Assembly: GCA_031554275.1 (NCBI GenBank)
Contig: JAVBKB010000189.1
Location: forward strand, 1-26,384
Length of the DNA: 26,384 bases
Direction of reading: 5' to 3'
Source: JAVBKB01 sp031554275
GTDB taxonomy: Bacteria > Bacillota > Bacilli > JARBTR01
In this document: positions 7,920-15,274 of the stretch, in pieces
How the letters are laid out: every line of letters starts with the position of its first letter
Position numbering within the stretch: the stretch's first letter is position 1
Position numbers and translations under genes: made by a program
The notes under the pieces: generated by a model
What the model was told of the DNA's origin: nothing
Database searches by the model: none
The model's input: the letters and a program-made list of their open reading frames with translations, nothing else

Positions 7920-9203
7920 TTGAGCCGCGAAGAAATCTTAGTAAGCTGCGATATCGGCACATCATCAGTAAAGATTGTCGTGTCTCAGATTGAAAATAAT
8001 AGTTTGAATATTCTTGGAGTTGGGACAGCTCCTTCTGAAGGCATTAAAAAAGGACAAATCGTAGATATTGAAAAGGCAGTTCAGTCCATCAAGAATGCTG
8101 TTGAACAAGCAGAAAGAATGGTAGGATTGCAAATCAATAGCGTTCATGTTGGAATGAGCGCTTATTATGTGAACATTCAACATTGCGAGGGCGTTGTAGC
8201 GATTAACAATCCGGATCGCGAAGTCACTGATGAAGACAAGACAAGAGTGAGGATTCAAGCGGAACTTATTCAGATACCTCAAGAACGAGAGATTATTGAT
8301 TTGATTCCTTTGAAGTACAAAGTGGATGAAATGGATGATATTATTGATCCGAAAGGCATGTCTGGAATGCGGTTGGAAATGAAAGGGATTTTGATTACTG
8401 GTTTGAAAACAGTAATTCATAATTCGCTTCGTGCTATTAATCGTGCAGGTTTAAGTGTTGCAGGCGTATGCTTTCTCCCGTATTCATCAGGATCGCTCGT
8501 GCTTTCAAATGATGAACAGGAAATAGGCACAGCATTGATCGATTTAGGTGGTGGTACAACTACTGTTTCGATTTTTGCCGAATCAGAATTGTTTCATTCA
8601 TTTGTCGTACCATTGGGTGGCGATTCACTCACGAGAGATTTAAGTATCGTCTTGAAAACAAATTCAGAAGATGCAGAAAAAATCAAGTTAAAATACGGTC
8701 ATGCGTTCCTTGATTTTGAATCAGAGAATGAAAAGATTCATGTAACAATGATGGGTACAGACAAGCAACAGGATGTTACCCAAAATGTGATCTGTGAAAT
8801 TGTGGAGGCACGATTAACAGAGATATTTGAACTCATTCAAAAAGAACTGCGAAGAATAAATTTGAGTGATTCAATTACAAGCTATGTGTTAACAGGTGGC
8901 GCAGCGAAATTATCTGGAGTGCTGGAATTAGCTGAATATATATTTCAAGCACGTGTGCGAATTGCTACACCAAAGTATATTAGTGTTCGCGAACCTCAAT
9001 ACACAACTAGTGTTGGGATTTTGTCATATGCTTTTAGTCGAGCTAGACTTGAAGGGTCACAGCTGAAGAGTTGTGTCAGCCCATTTGAGGATGATGAAAA
9101 GTCGTCGTTTAAGCAGCAGGTGCGAGATCGTGTGAAGAAAAGTGAAAAAAAAGATGGAAATAAGTTCAATTTGAAAGGATTTATTTCAAACTTTTTTGAA
9201 TAA
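7920..9203 (+). CDS. ftsA: Cell division protein FtsA
   Basis: FtsA is an actin-like ATPase that tethers FtsZ filaments to the membrane and recruits the divisome. The 427-residue protein has the phosphate-binding CDIGTSSVKIVVSQ at the start, GIKKGQIVDIEKAVQSI in the 1C region, TALIDLGGGTTTVSIF and VLTGGAAKLSGVLELA. The C-terminus KFNLKGFISNFFE is the amphipathic membrane-targeting helix. The start is TTG at 7920, fixed by GGAGG at 7907-7911 (8 bases before) and by alignment to the family N-terminus. ftsZ begins 48 bases downstream, so the two form an operon. In B. subtilis divIB and the murein genes lie upstream; here the hscC chaperone unit does. Confidence 0.97.
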   Translation: MSREEILVSCDIGTSSVKIVVSQIENNSLNILGVGTAPSEGIKKGQIVDIEKAVQSIKNAVEQAERMVGLQINSVHVGMSAYYVNIQHCEGVVAINNPDREVTDEDKTRVRIQAELIQIPQEREIIDLIPLKYKVDEMDDIIDPKGMSGMRLEMKGILITGLKTVIHNSLRAINRAGLSVAGVCFLPYSSGSLVLSNDEQEIGTALIDLGGGTTTVSIFAESELFHSFVVPLGGDSLTRDLSIVLKTNSEDAEKIKLKYGHAFLDFESENEKIHVTMMGTDKQQDVTQNVICEIVEARLTEIFELIQKELRRINLSDSITSYVLTGGAAKLSGVLELAEYIFQARVRIATPKYISVREPQYTTSVGILSYAFSRARLEGSQLKSCVSPFEDDEKSSFKQQVRDRVKKSEKKDGNKFNLKGFISNFFE

Positions 9204-9251
9204 GTAGTATGGGATTATAATTTTAATCGAGAAGCGTCTAGGGGGATATCC

Positions 9252-10382
9252 ATGTTAGAGTTTGATACAAATTATGACCAAGTTGCAATCATTAAGGTTG
9301 TTGGCGTTGGTGGAGGCGGTAACAACGCTATCAACAGAATGATTGAAAGTGGCATACAGGGTGTAGACTTTATTGCCATTAATACGGATCTTCAGGCGCT
9401 TAATATGTCTACTGCCAAAATAAAGTTGCAAATTGGATCTAAATTGACACGAGGATTGGGTGCAGGTGGCGACCCCGAAGTGGGAAGAAAATCTGCTGAA
9501 GAAAGCAAAGAGGCAATAGCTGAAGCTCTTCAAGGTGCTGATATGGTTTTTGTGACTGCTGGTATGGGTGGCGGAACTGGTACAGGGGCGGCACCGATTG
9601 TTGCAGAAATCGCAAAGGAAATTGGGGCGCTTACTGTTGGTGTTGTGACAAGACCGTTTTCATTTGAAGGACGCAAGCGTACTTCACAAGCAAGCGTTGG
9701 GATTGAAAGATTTAAGGAGTCAGTTGACACTTTAATTATCATTCCGAATGATCGTTTGCTTGAAATTGTTGACCGAAACACACCAATTCTTGAGGCTTTT
9801 CGCGAAGCAGATAAAGTATTGCGTCAAGGTGTACAGGGTATCTCTGATTTGATTGCAATCCCAGGCGCAGTAAACCTTGATTTCGCTGATGTTAGAACCG
9901 TAATGTCAATGAAAGGTTCGGCACTTATGGGAATCGGGCGTGCTGCTGGTGAAAACAGAGCAACAGAAGCTGCTAGGAAAGCGATTTCAAGTCCATTACT
10001 AGAAACCTCGATTACTGGTGCTAAAGGTGTTATCTTAAATATTACTGGTAGCGAAAATATGAGTTTGATTGAAGTGGGAGAAGCTGTAAACATTGTTGAA
10101 GAAGCTTCTGATCCTGAGGTTAACTTGATTTTTGGTACATGTATTAGTGATAGCTTGAATGATGAGGTCATTGTTACTGTTATTGCAACAGGATTTGAAG
10201 AAAAGTCAAATCGTCCTGCTGAGCAGTCAAGTATCGCAAGGCCTTTCAATACGAGAAAACTTCCAATTGATAAGGAAAAAGAAAAACTTTCACAAAGAGA
10301 AGATTTGCAACAATCTAATCCGATTGTTGATGAAGAATTTGATATCCCAGCATTCCTTAGAGATCGTCATCGTAGAAGATAA
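9252..10382 (+). CDS. ftsZ: Cell division GTPase FtsZ
   Basis: FtsZ is the tubulin-like GTPase that forms the division ring, at mid-cell in growth and near a pole in sporulation. The protein has 376 residues. The GTP-binding loop VGVGGGGNNAINRM is at 17-30, the tubulin signature GGGTGTG at 106-112, and the T7 catalytic loop has NLDFADV. After the globular domain comes a short charged linker, then the conserved C-terminal peptide EEFDIPAFLRDR, which binds FtsA and SepF, and a basic end HRRR. The ribosome site AGGGGGA precedes ATG 9252. A strong terminator 25 bases after the stop insulates it from spoIIGA. Confidence 0.98.
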   Translation: MLEFDTNYDQVAIIKVVGVGGGGNNAINRMIESGIQGVDFIAINTDLQALNMSTAKIKLQIGSKLTRGLGAGGDPEVGRKSAEESKEAIAEALQGADMVFVTAGMGGGTGTGAAPIVAEIAKEIGALTVGVVTRPFSFEGRKRTSQASVGIERFKESVDTLIIIPNDRLLEIVDRNTPILEAFREADKVLRQGVQGISDLIAIPGAVNLDFADVRTVMSMKGSALMGIGRAAGENRATEAARKAISSPLLETSITGAKGVILNITGSENMSLIEVGEAVNIVEEASDPEVNLIFGTCISDSLNDEVIVTVIATGFEEKSNRPAEQSSIARPFNTRKLPIDKEKEKLSQREDLQQSNPIVDEEFDIPAFLRDRHRRR

Positions 10383-10406
10383 CTACAGAAGATTTTGTAG
10401 TAACTG

Positions 10407-10452
10407 ACTGTAAGCAATACCACTAGCAACAGTGGATTGTTTACAGTTTTTT
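10407..10452 (+). terminator. Intrinsic terminator after ftsZ
   Basis: The arm ACTGTAAGCAATACCACT (10407-10424) pairs with 10431-10447 around the loop AGCAAC, with one bulge and one G-U pair. A run of Ts follows. A smaller hairpin, ACTACA/TGTAGT, lies just upstream at 10382-10401. The terminator separates ftsAZ transcription from the sporulation genes downstream. Confidence 0.85.
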
Positions 10453-10569
10453 GTATTTGATGCTAATTGTCGTAATATCGGCAGTAATTTTCAAAAAACC
10501 AATCAACTTCTGAAGCATTGCAAAACTCGCTACCTTCAAACAAAACTTTTCAAATTTCAAAATCAATTT

Positions 10570-10602
10570 CTGACAATAATTATTTTACAAATCCATTATA
10601 AT
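10570..10602 (+). promoter_or_regulatory. Spo0A-type promoter of spoIIGA-sigE with 21-bp spacer
   Basis: CTGACA (10570-10575, 5 of 6 to TTGACA) and a perfect TATAAT (10597-10602) are separated by 21 bases. The B. subtilis spoIIG promoter is known for an over-long spacer (22 bp) and depends on Spo0A bound next to the -35. Here TTTCTGACAA around the -35 matches the reverse Spo0A site TTTTCGACAA at 8 of 10 positions. A near-box TGTCGTA (6 of 7) lies upstream at 10468-10474. The sequence is seen; Spo0A dependence is inferred by analogy. Confidence 0.6.
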
Positions 10603-10632
10603 TTTGATCATTGAGAGGGGTCTGGCGATGCC

Positions 10633-11505
10633 ATGTATATTGATGTGGTTTGGTTTCTGAACTTCTGCTTTGATGCACTGCTACTGCTTTGGACATCGTT
10701 AATATTGAAGCAGAAGATTATCAAATGGAGAATTGCTGTAGGTGGCCTAATTGGATCAGCAACAGTTTGGTTGTTTATCACCCCTTTTAGTTATTTGCTT
10801 GATAATTTCTTTATAAAAGTAGCGGTTTCTCTATTGATGGTGCTAATCAATAGTCGCTTGACTTGGCGAAAGATTCTGCAGTATGTCTGTACTTTCTATT
10901 TAGTAACTTTTTTGGCAGGGGGGCTGCTCTTCGGACTACATAATCTCTTGAATTCAAGCGTTTCTAGTGATTTAGGAAGTGCTCATTCTAATATCAATTT
11001 GTACGGTGATCGCATCAGTTGGCTTTTTGTCATTGTTGCATTTCCACTGACATATATCCTAGTGAAACTATTTGCAAGCAATGTAAAGTTGGCTAATTTT
11101 TTTCAACACCAGATTATCAGTGCAGTTTGTCAAATCAATGAAATGAGATTTGAAATTGATGGCCTTGTAGATACTGGTAATCAATTGATAGATCCTGTGT
11201 CAAGAGCACCAGTTGTCATTGTTTCGCTCAAGGGCAGTCAAGCAATTCTTCTTCCTCAAGGAGTAATTGAGATGATGGAGAAGGGTCTAGTAACTGATGC
11301 AATCATCCCTATTGAGTGGCAACGCCGCATGCGCGTGATTCCTTATAAGGTTGTTGGTAGTGATAGTAATGTGCTTTTCGCTTTTAAACCAGATTTCTTT
11401 GAAATAAATCAACAAAGACGAAATTGTTTAATCTCATTTACGAAGCAAAAATTGTCAAGTGTAAGCCATTACAATGCGATTATTCATCCAGACCTAGTTG
11501 GATAA
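10633..11505 (+). CDS. spoIIGA: Sporulation sigma-E factor-processing peptidase SpoIIGA
   Basis: SpoIIGA is a membrane-embedded aspartic protease in the sporulation septum that removes the pro-sequence of SigE in the mother cell after a forespore signal. The protein has 290 residues (about 309 in B. subtilis). The first half is hydrophobic with about five membrane segments, starting MYIDVVWFLNFCFDALLLLW. The second half is a cytosolic protease domain with the catalytic motif GLVDTGNQLIDP (D180) and ends YNAIIHPDL. In-frame upstream codons run to a stop at 10612, so ATG 10633 is the only plausible start. AGAGGGG is 12 bases away, which is long; an out-of-frame ATG at 10628 sits at the ideal distance. 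sigE follows at about 110 bases. Confidence 0.95.
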   Translation: MYIDVVWFLNFCFDALLLLWTSLILKQKIIKWRIAVGGLIGSATVWLFITPFSYLLDNFFIKVAVSLLMVLINSRLTWRKILQYVCTFYLVTFLAGGLLFGLHNLLNSSVSSDLGSAHSNINLYGDRISWLFVIVAFPLTYILVKLFASNVKLANFFQHQIISAVCQINEMRFEIDGLVDTGNQLIDPVSRAPVVIVSLKGSQAILLPQGVIEMMEKGLVTDAIIPIEWQRRMRVIPYKVVGSDSNVLFAFKPDFFEINQQRRNCLISFTKQKLSSVSHYNAIIHPDLVG

Positions 11506-11514
11506 AGGGAAATG

Positions 11515-11583
11515 CAGGCGGATGAAGCCTGGGGCTCGAGGGTTGCTACCAGTTTGTTGCTAGCCTTTGGTTAGACCAACTGG
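11515..11583 (+). other. Structured spacer RNA between spoIIGA and sigE
   Basis: CAGGC (11515-11519) pairs with GCCTG (11527-11531). A larger two-level hairpin follows: CCAGTT (11549-11554) pairs with AACTGG (11578-11583), enclosing CTAGCC (11560-11565) paired with GGTTAG (11569-11574, one G-U) around a 3-base loop. No T-run follows, so it is not a classical terminator. The stretch looks richer in G+C than its surroundings. A role in the SpoIIGA/SigE ratio or mRNA stability is speculation. Confidence 0.4.
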
Positions 11584-11614
11584 ATAAAGATACGAGAAAA
11601 TGGAGGAATCTGGT

Positions 11615-12334
11615 GTGAATCAGTTGAAATTTAAATTATCAAAGCTTTGGTCACGAATCTTAATTAAACTCGGGGTGCCTCTAAATGAAATTCACTACAT
11701 TGGGGGAAGCGAGGCACTACCTCCGCCACTGAGTAAAGAAGAAGAGGAGCACTACATTAATAAATTACCAACAGGCGACGAGAATGCACGTTCCGTTTTG
11801 ATAGAGAGAAATCTAAGACTTGTTGTTTACATTGCTAGAAAGTTTGAGAATACAGGAATTAATATCGAGGACTTGATTAGTATTGGAACAATAGGTCTAA
11901 TCAAGGCGGTTAACACATTCAACCCAGAAAAGAAGATTAAGCTTGCGACCTATGCTTCCCGGTGTATTGAAAATGAAATTCTAATGTACTTGAGAAAGAA
12001 TAGTAAAATACGGTCTGAGGTTTCGTTTGATGAGCCGCTAAATATTGATTGGGATGGCAATGAGTTATTGCTATCAGATGTACTGGGCACTGAGAATGAT
12101 GTCATTACAAAAGACTTGGAATTCGAAATTGACAAGCAGCTACTGGCTAACGCACTAGAGCAACTCAACGATCGTGAAAGACAGATCATGTATATGCGTT
12201 TTGGATTTGCTGGATTTGAGGAAAAAACACAGAAGGATGTTGCTGACTTATTGGGTATTTCTCAATCTTATATATCTCGTTTAGAGAAAAGAATTATTAA
12301 GAGGTTGCGTAAAGAAATCAATAAAATGGTATAG
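11615..12334 (+). CDS. sigE: RNA polymerase sporulation sigma factor SigE (pro-form)
   Basis: Pro-SigE is the first mother-cell-specific sigma factor, made inactive at the membrane and cleaved by SpoIIGA. The GTG start at 11615 is supported by GGAGG at 11602-11606, 8 bases upstream; the protein is then 239 residues, the same as in B. subtilis. The basic, amphipathic pro-sequence MNQLKFKLSKLWSRIL is followed by E25 and the cleavage region E-I-H-Y-IGGSEALPPPL. Region 2 is almost invariant (NLRLVVYIARKFENTGINIE, then TFNPEKKIKLATYASRCIEN). Region 4.2 has the helix-turn-helix TQKDVADLLGISQSYISRLE. It is expressed from the spoIIGA promoter and followed by a terminator shared with convergent sigG. 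Confidence 0.97.
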   Translation: MNQLKFKLSKLWSRILIKLGVPLNEIHYIGGSEALPPPLSKEEEEHYINKLPTGDENARSVLIERNLRLVVYIARKFENTGINIEDLISIGTIGLIKAVNTFNPEKKIKLATYASRCIENEILMYLRKNSKIRSEVSFDEPLNIDWDGNELLLSDVLGTENDVITKDLEFEIDKQLLANALEQLNDRERQIMYMRFGFAGFEEKTQKDVADLLGISQSYISRLEKRIIKRLRKEINKMV

Positions 12335-12426
12335 GAAATATGATTGAAATTTGAATGTCAACAGGTGAAAATAATGAGTTGAGCAGGAAACACCAAGAAT
12401 TTTTAACAGCCTCATCAAAAAGATAA

Positions 12427-12458
12427 CGCTATATTGCCGAAGCAGTATAGCGATTTTT
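12427..12458 (+). terminator. Bidirectional terminator between convergent sigE and sigG
   Basis: CGCTATATTGC (12427-12437) pairs with GCAGTATAGCG (12442-12452, one G-U) around the tetraloop CGAA, followed by ATTTTT on the plus strand. On the minus strand the stem is followed, after a few bases, by a TCTTTTT tract (complement of 12419-12424), so it can also end sigG transcripts. Confidence 0.8.
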
Positions 12459-12544
12459 GTGCGTCAAATAAGATAACTAGTGGTGAAAATCTAAATCAAA
12501 AGATTATAACGAAATCCAAGACCCGACTAGAAGTTCCTACAGAA

Positions 12545-13324
12545 TTAATGCAAGATGTTCTTATTCATTTGCTTTATTGCTGATTTCTCTAACCTAGAGA
12601 CCTGTGCTTGAGAAATTCCGATCTCGTCAGCAACCTCCATTTGTGTTTTGCCAAGAAAAAATCGCTTCTTCAAAATCAGCTTTTCACGATCATTAAGTCG
12701 CTTCATACCTTCACGAAGTGCAATATCATCTACCCATGAATTCTCGATGTTCTTTTCATCACTGATTTGATCCATAATGTAAATAGGATCACCACCATCA
12801 TTGAAAATCGGTTCAAACAATGAGACTGGGTCTTGGATGGCATCTAGCGCAAAGCAAACATCCTCATAGGGAACATTCAAACGCTTTGCAATTTCTTCAA
12901 TTGATGGTTCACGAGAAGTTAAACCTAGCAATTGCTCACGAACTTGTAGCGCTTTATAAGCAATGTCTCGTAGTGACCGTGATACACGAATAGGGTTATT
13001 GTCTCGTAAATATCGTCTTATTTCCCCAATGATCATCGGCACAGCGTAGGTAGAAAATTTCACATTTTGTCCAAGGTCGAAGTTGTCAATAGACTTCATC
13101 AAACCAATGCAACCCACTTGAAAAAGATCATCAACATATTCACCACGATTATAGAATCTTTGGATCACACTAAGAACTAAGCGGAGATTCCCGTTGATGA
13201 GGGTCTCTCTTGCTGAAGTGTCGCCCGATTGCATTGCTGCAAATAGCTCGCGCATTTCTTCATTTTTTAAAACAGGTAACTTGGATGTGTCGACACCACA
13301 GATTTCAACTTTATTTCGTGACAA
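12545..13324 (-). CDS. sigG: RNA polymerase sporulation sigma factor SigG (late forespore)
   Basis: SigG drives late forespore genes such as those for small acid-soluble proteins, including tlp in this window. The 259-residue protein starts MSRNKVEICGVDTSKLPVL, the hallmark N-terminus. Core regions GEYVDDLFQVGCIGLMKSID, KFSTYAVPMIIGEIRRYLRD and NPIRVSRSLRDIAYKALQVR and the region 4 helix-turn-helix TQMEVADEIGISQAQVSRLE are nearly identical to B. subtilis SigG. The TTG start at 13324 is fixed by AGGAGG 8 bases upstream; a GTG at 13330 would be too close. In B. subtilis sigG lies directly downstream of sigE in the same direction. Here it is inverted, so read-through from spoIIGA-sigE cannot make sense sigG mRNA. 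Confidence 0.96.
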   Translation of the reverse strand: MSRNKVEICGVDTSKLPVLKNEEMRELFAAMQSGDTSARETLINGNLRLVLSVIQRFYNRGEYVDDLFQVGCIGLMKSIDNFDLGQNVKFSTYAVPMIIGEIRRYLRDNNPIRVSRSLRDIAYKALQVREQLLGLTSREPSIEEIAKRLNVPYEDVCFALDAIQDPVSLFEPIFNDGGDPIYIMDQISDEKNIENSWVDDIALREGMKRLNDREKLILKKRFFLGKTQMEVADEIGISQAQVSRLEKSAIKQMNKNILH

Positions 13325-13372
13325 TTTCACTTCCTCCTAAATCCTTAAGATGAGAAGAACTTGTACTAAATA

Positions 13373-13402
13373 AGTATCTCCTTTAAGAATTGGTTTATGC
13401 AC
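13373..13402 (-). promoter_or_regulatory. Sigma-F/sigma-G-type promoter of sigG
   Basis: On the minus strand GTGCATA (13396-13402) is followed by 14 bases and GGAGATACT (13373-13381). These match the forespore -35 (GCATA) and the sigma-F -10 pattern GGnnAnAnT. It lies about 50 bases before the TTG start. B. subtilis sigG is known to be switched on by sigma-F and then by itself. Confidence 0.65.
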
Positions 13403-13630
13403 AATTTGGAAAAAAATCTACATCCAATTTTGAGGACCGAGGAGACGGAGATTTCAAACAGTGGCTAACACATTATTGTAAGTAATGGTTCAAAAATCCC
13501 GAAGAATAAATTCATTGTAGAAGTGTGTGGTCACTCGAAAAAATAAGATGTAGGTGAAGTTTCACAGTAGCAAAATCTCACCTTTTTTTATGGTATAATT
13601 AAAAAATATGCCAAGAAAAAGAGGTATTTG
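13403..13630. other. Gene-free stretch between divergent sigG and pgeF, with the pgeF promoter
   Basis: No convincing ORF is seen here. Close to pgeF there is an extended -10, TGGTATAAT (TATAAT at 13594-13599), without a clear -35. Immediately before it, AGGTGA (near 13551-13556) and TCACCT (near 13578-13583) could form a 6-bp stem followed by seven Ts, so a terminator-like hairpin overlaps the pgeF -35 region. ylmA and ylmC, which lie between sigG and ylmD in B. subtilis, are absent. Confidence 0.45.
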
Positions 13631-14419
13631 ATGGAACCATTCACAAAGCAAGGGATTTCTTTATCCATAGCAAAATGGGCGGAAATGGACTTGGTTGCAG
13701 GATTCACATTGAAGAATGAAAACTTGAATCTAGGTTTGCATGTAAATGATGTGCATGACCATGTGATTGCCAACCGCCAATCGGTTGCGAATCATTTGGG
13801 GTTTCCATTGGAAAAGTGGATTTGCACTGAGCAGACACATCGAGATCAGGTACAAAGAGTAGGACTAAGTGATGCCGGAAAAGGAAGCACTTGCTATGAG
13901 CAATCACTTCAAGATACTGATGGTATTTACACTTCAGATGTGAATTTGCTACTAACCATGTGCTATGCAGATTGTGTGCCTATTTATTTTCTGCATCAGG
14001 AAAGCAAACAAATTGGGCTTGTTCATGCAGGTTGGAAAGGTACTGTCTATCGTATTGCTGGCAATATGGTCGAAACTTGGAGTGCGGATGAAAGAATCGA
14101 CCCAAGTGAGATTGAAGTTGTCCTCGGTCCATCAATCTGTGCAAAGTGTTTCATCACCAAACAAGATGTGATTAATCAGATAAAGTATTCACTTGGAGCG
14201 AAAGCCACTCAGACCTATCAAGAAGTATTAGAGAATCAGTTTAGTTTGGATATTCAACTTGCCAACAAAATTATTTTGATGGAGGCAGGTGTCCGAGAAG
14301 CAAATATAACTAGTACGGAATACTGCACTTCATGCTCGGAACAGTTTTTCTCACATCGTCGAGATGAGGGTAATACAGGTCGAATGATGGCCTATATCGG
14401 TTGGAGAAGTCACAAATAG
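13631..14419 (+). CDS. pgeF: YlmD/PgeF (YfiH/LACC1-family) purine nucleoside phosphorylase-type oxidoreductase
   Basis: This is a member of the DUF152 multicopper-oxidoreductase-like family. Relatives are metal-binding enzymes reported as purine nucleoside phosphorylase/adenosine deaminase (LACC1) or as editing factors that keep wrong amino acids out of peptidoglycan (PgeF). The family metal-site signatures are present: CYADCVPIYF and GLVHAGWKGT, with NLGLHVNDVHDHVIANR near the N-terminus and FFSHRRDEGNTGRMMAYIGW at the end. The protein is 262 residues, the usual size. ATG 13631 is preferred over the adjacent TTG 13628 because GAGG is 6 bases upstream. It heads the ylmD-ylmE-sepF-ylmG cluster known from Bacilli. 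The exact substrate cannot be told from sequence. Confidence 0.92.
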   Translation: MEPFTKQGISLSIAKWAEMDLVAGFTLKNENLNLGLHVNDVHDHVIANRQSVANHLGFPLEKWICTEQTHRDQVQRVGLSDAGKGSTCYEQSLQDTDGIYTSDVNLLLTMCYADCVPIYFLHQESKQIGLVHAGWKGTVYRIAGNMVETWSADERIDPSEIEVVLGPSICAKCFITKQDVINQIKYSLGAKATQTYQEVLENQFSLDIQLANKIILMEAGVREANITSTEYCTSCSEQFFSHRRDEGNTGRMMAYIGWRSHK

Positions 14420-14506
14420 CCATTAACTGAACATTTAATTGAAATGATTTATTGAAATTACAAATGAAAGTAAAAATTATTATTATCTATTGAAAAGAGG
14501 ATTTTC

Positions 14507-15181
14507 ATGAAGGTGAAAGCTAATCTTGCAGTTGTTGAAAACCGTATTGTAGCAGCAGCTAAAAAGGTGAATCGTGATCCAAAGGAAGTCACCATTATCG
14601 CAGTAACAAAGTACGTATCTATTGAAAGAACACAAGAAACGATAGAAGCAGGAATTAATAATCTCGGTGAGAATTATGACAAAGGTTTTTTGGAGAAGAA
14701 AGCCCTTTTGGGAGATCAGCCAACTTGGCATTTTATCGGTAGTGTGCAGTCGAAAAAAGTCAAATCAATTATTAATGAAATTGATTATTTACACTCGTTA
14801 GATAGAATTTCACTAGCAGAGGAGATTCAAAAACGGGCAATGCACCCTGTGAAATGCCTTGTACAGGTGAATATTTCAGAGGAAGAGAGTAAACATGGCT
14901 TATCTGAAAAAAATGTCATACCTTTTATTCAACAACTCGAAAGTTATGATACAATTAAAGTTGTAGGGCTTATGACAATGGCGCCCATGACAAATGATGT
15001 GACAGTTATTCGAAATTGCTTTGCAGATTTAAAAAAACTTCAATTAAAGGTCCAATCATTGAATTTACCTTACGCAACTTGTGAGGAATTATCTATGGGA
15101 ATGTCGAATGACTTTGAAATTGCGATTGAAGAAGGCGCTACTATGATTAGAGTTGGCACAGTACTCGTCGGTGAAGAGTAA
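14507..15181 (+). CDS. ylmE: YggS/YlmE-family pyridoxal phosphate homeostasis protein
   Basis: This is a PLP-binding protein of the PROSC/YggS family, a single alanine-racemase-like barrel thought to buffer free PLP and influence amino-acid pools. It has no established catalytic reaction. The 224-residue protein has the PLP lysine in IIAVTKYV (K35), LGENYDKGFLEKK, WHFIGSVQSKKVK, VNISEEESKHGL, VVGLMTMAP, LSMGMSNDFEIAIEEGATMIRVG and a usual C-terminus. The GEN motif continues YDKG rather than the GENRVQE of E. coli. ATG 14507 has AGAGGA 6-7 bases upstream. It is 87 bases after pgeF and precedes sepF. Confidence 0.95.
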   Translation: MKVKANLAVVENRIVAAAKKVNRDPKEVTIIAVTKYVSIERTQETIEAGINNLGENYDKGFLEKKALLGDQPTWHFIGSVQSKKVKSIINEIDYLHSLDRISLAEEIQKRAMHPVKCLVQVNISEEESKHGLSEKNVIPFIQQLESYDTIKVVGLMTMAPMTNDVTVIRNCFADLKKLQLKVQSLNLPYATCEELSMGMSNDFEIAIEEGATMIRVGTVLVGEE

Positions 15182-15274
15182 ATAAAATGACTCTAAAGTA
15201 ATTCTATTGCACAGAAGTAACTACAATAATACTTTCAGTTTTCTTGAAAGAAAAAAGACGTTGAGGTGATTAAC

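Noticed and set aside
7965..8420. Long open frame on the minus strand opposite ftsA
   Set aside because: It lies wholly antisense to conserved ftsA codons, has no ribosome site and resembles no family.
9824..10249. 141-codon minus-strand frame inside ftsZ
   Set aside because: It is antisense to conserved FtsZ sequence and has no supporting start signal.
10432..10614. 60-codon plus-strand frame between ftsZ and spoIIGA
   Set aside because: It begins inside the ftsZ terminator, runs through the spoIIGA promoter region, lacks a ribosome site and has the composition of non-coding A+T-rich DNA.
15220..15262. CTTTCA/TGAAAG hairpin before sepF as a terminator
   Set aside because: The plus-strand 3' flank is A-rich, not T-rich, and the genes on both sides are co-directional and closely spaced.
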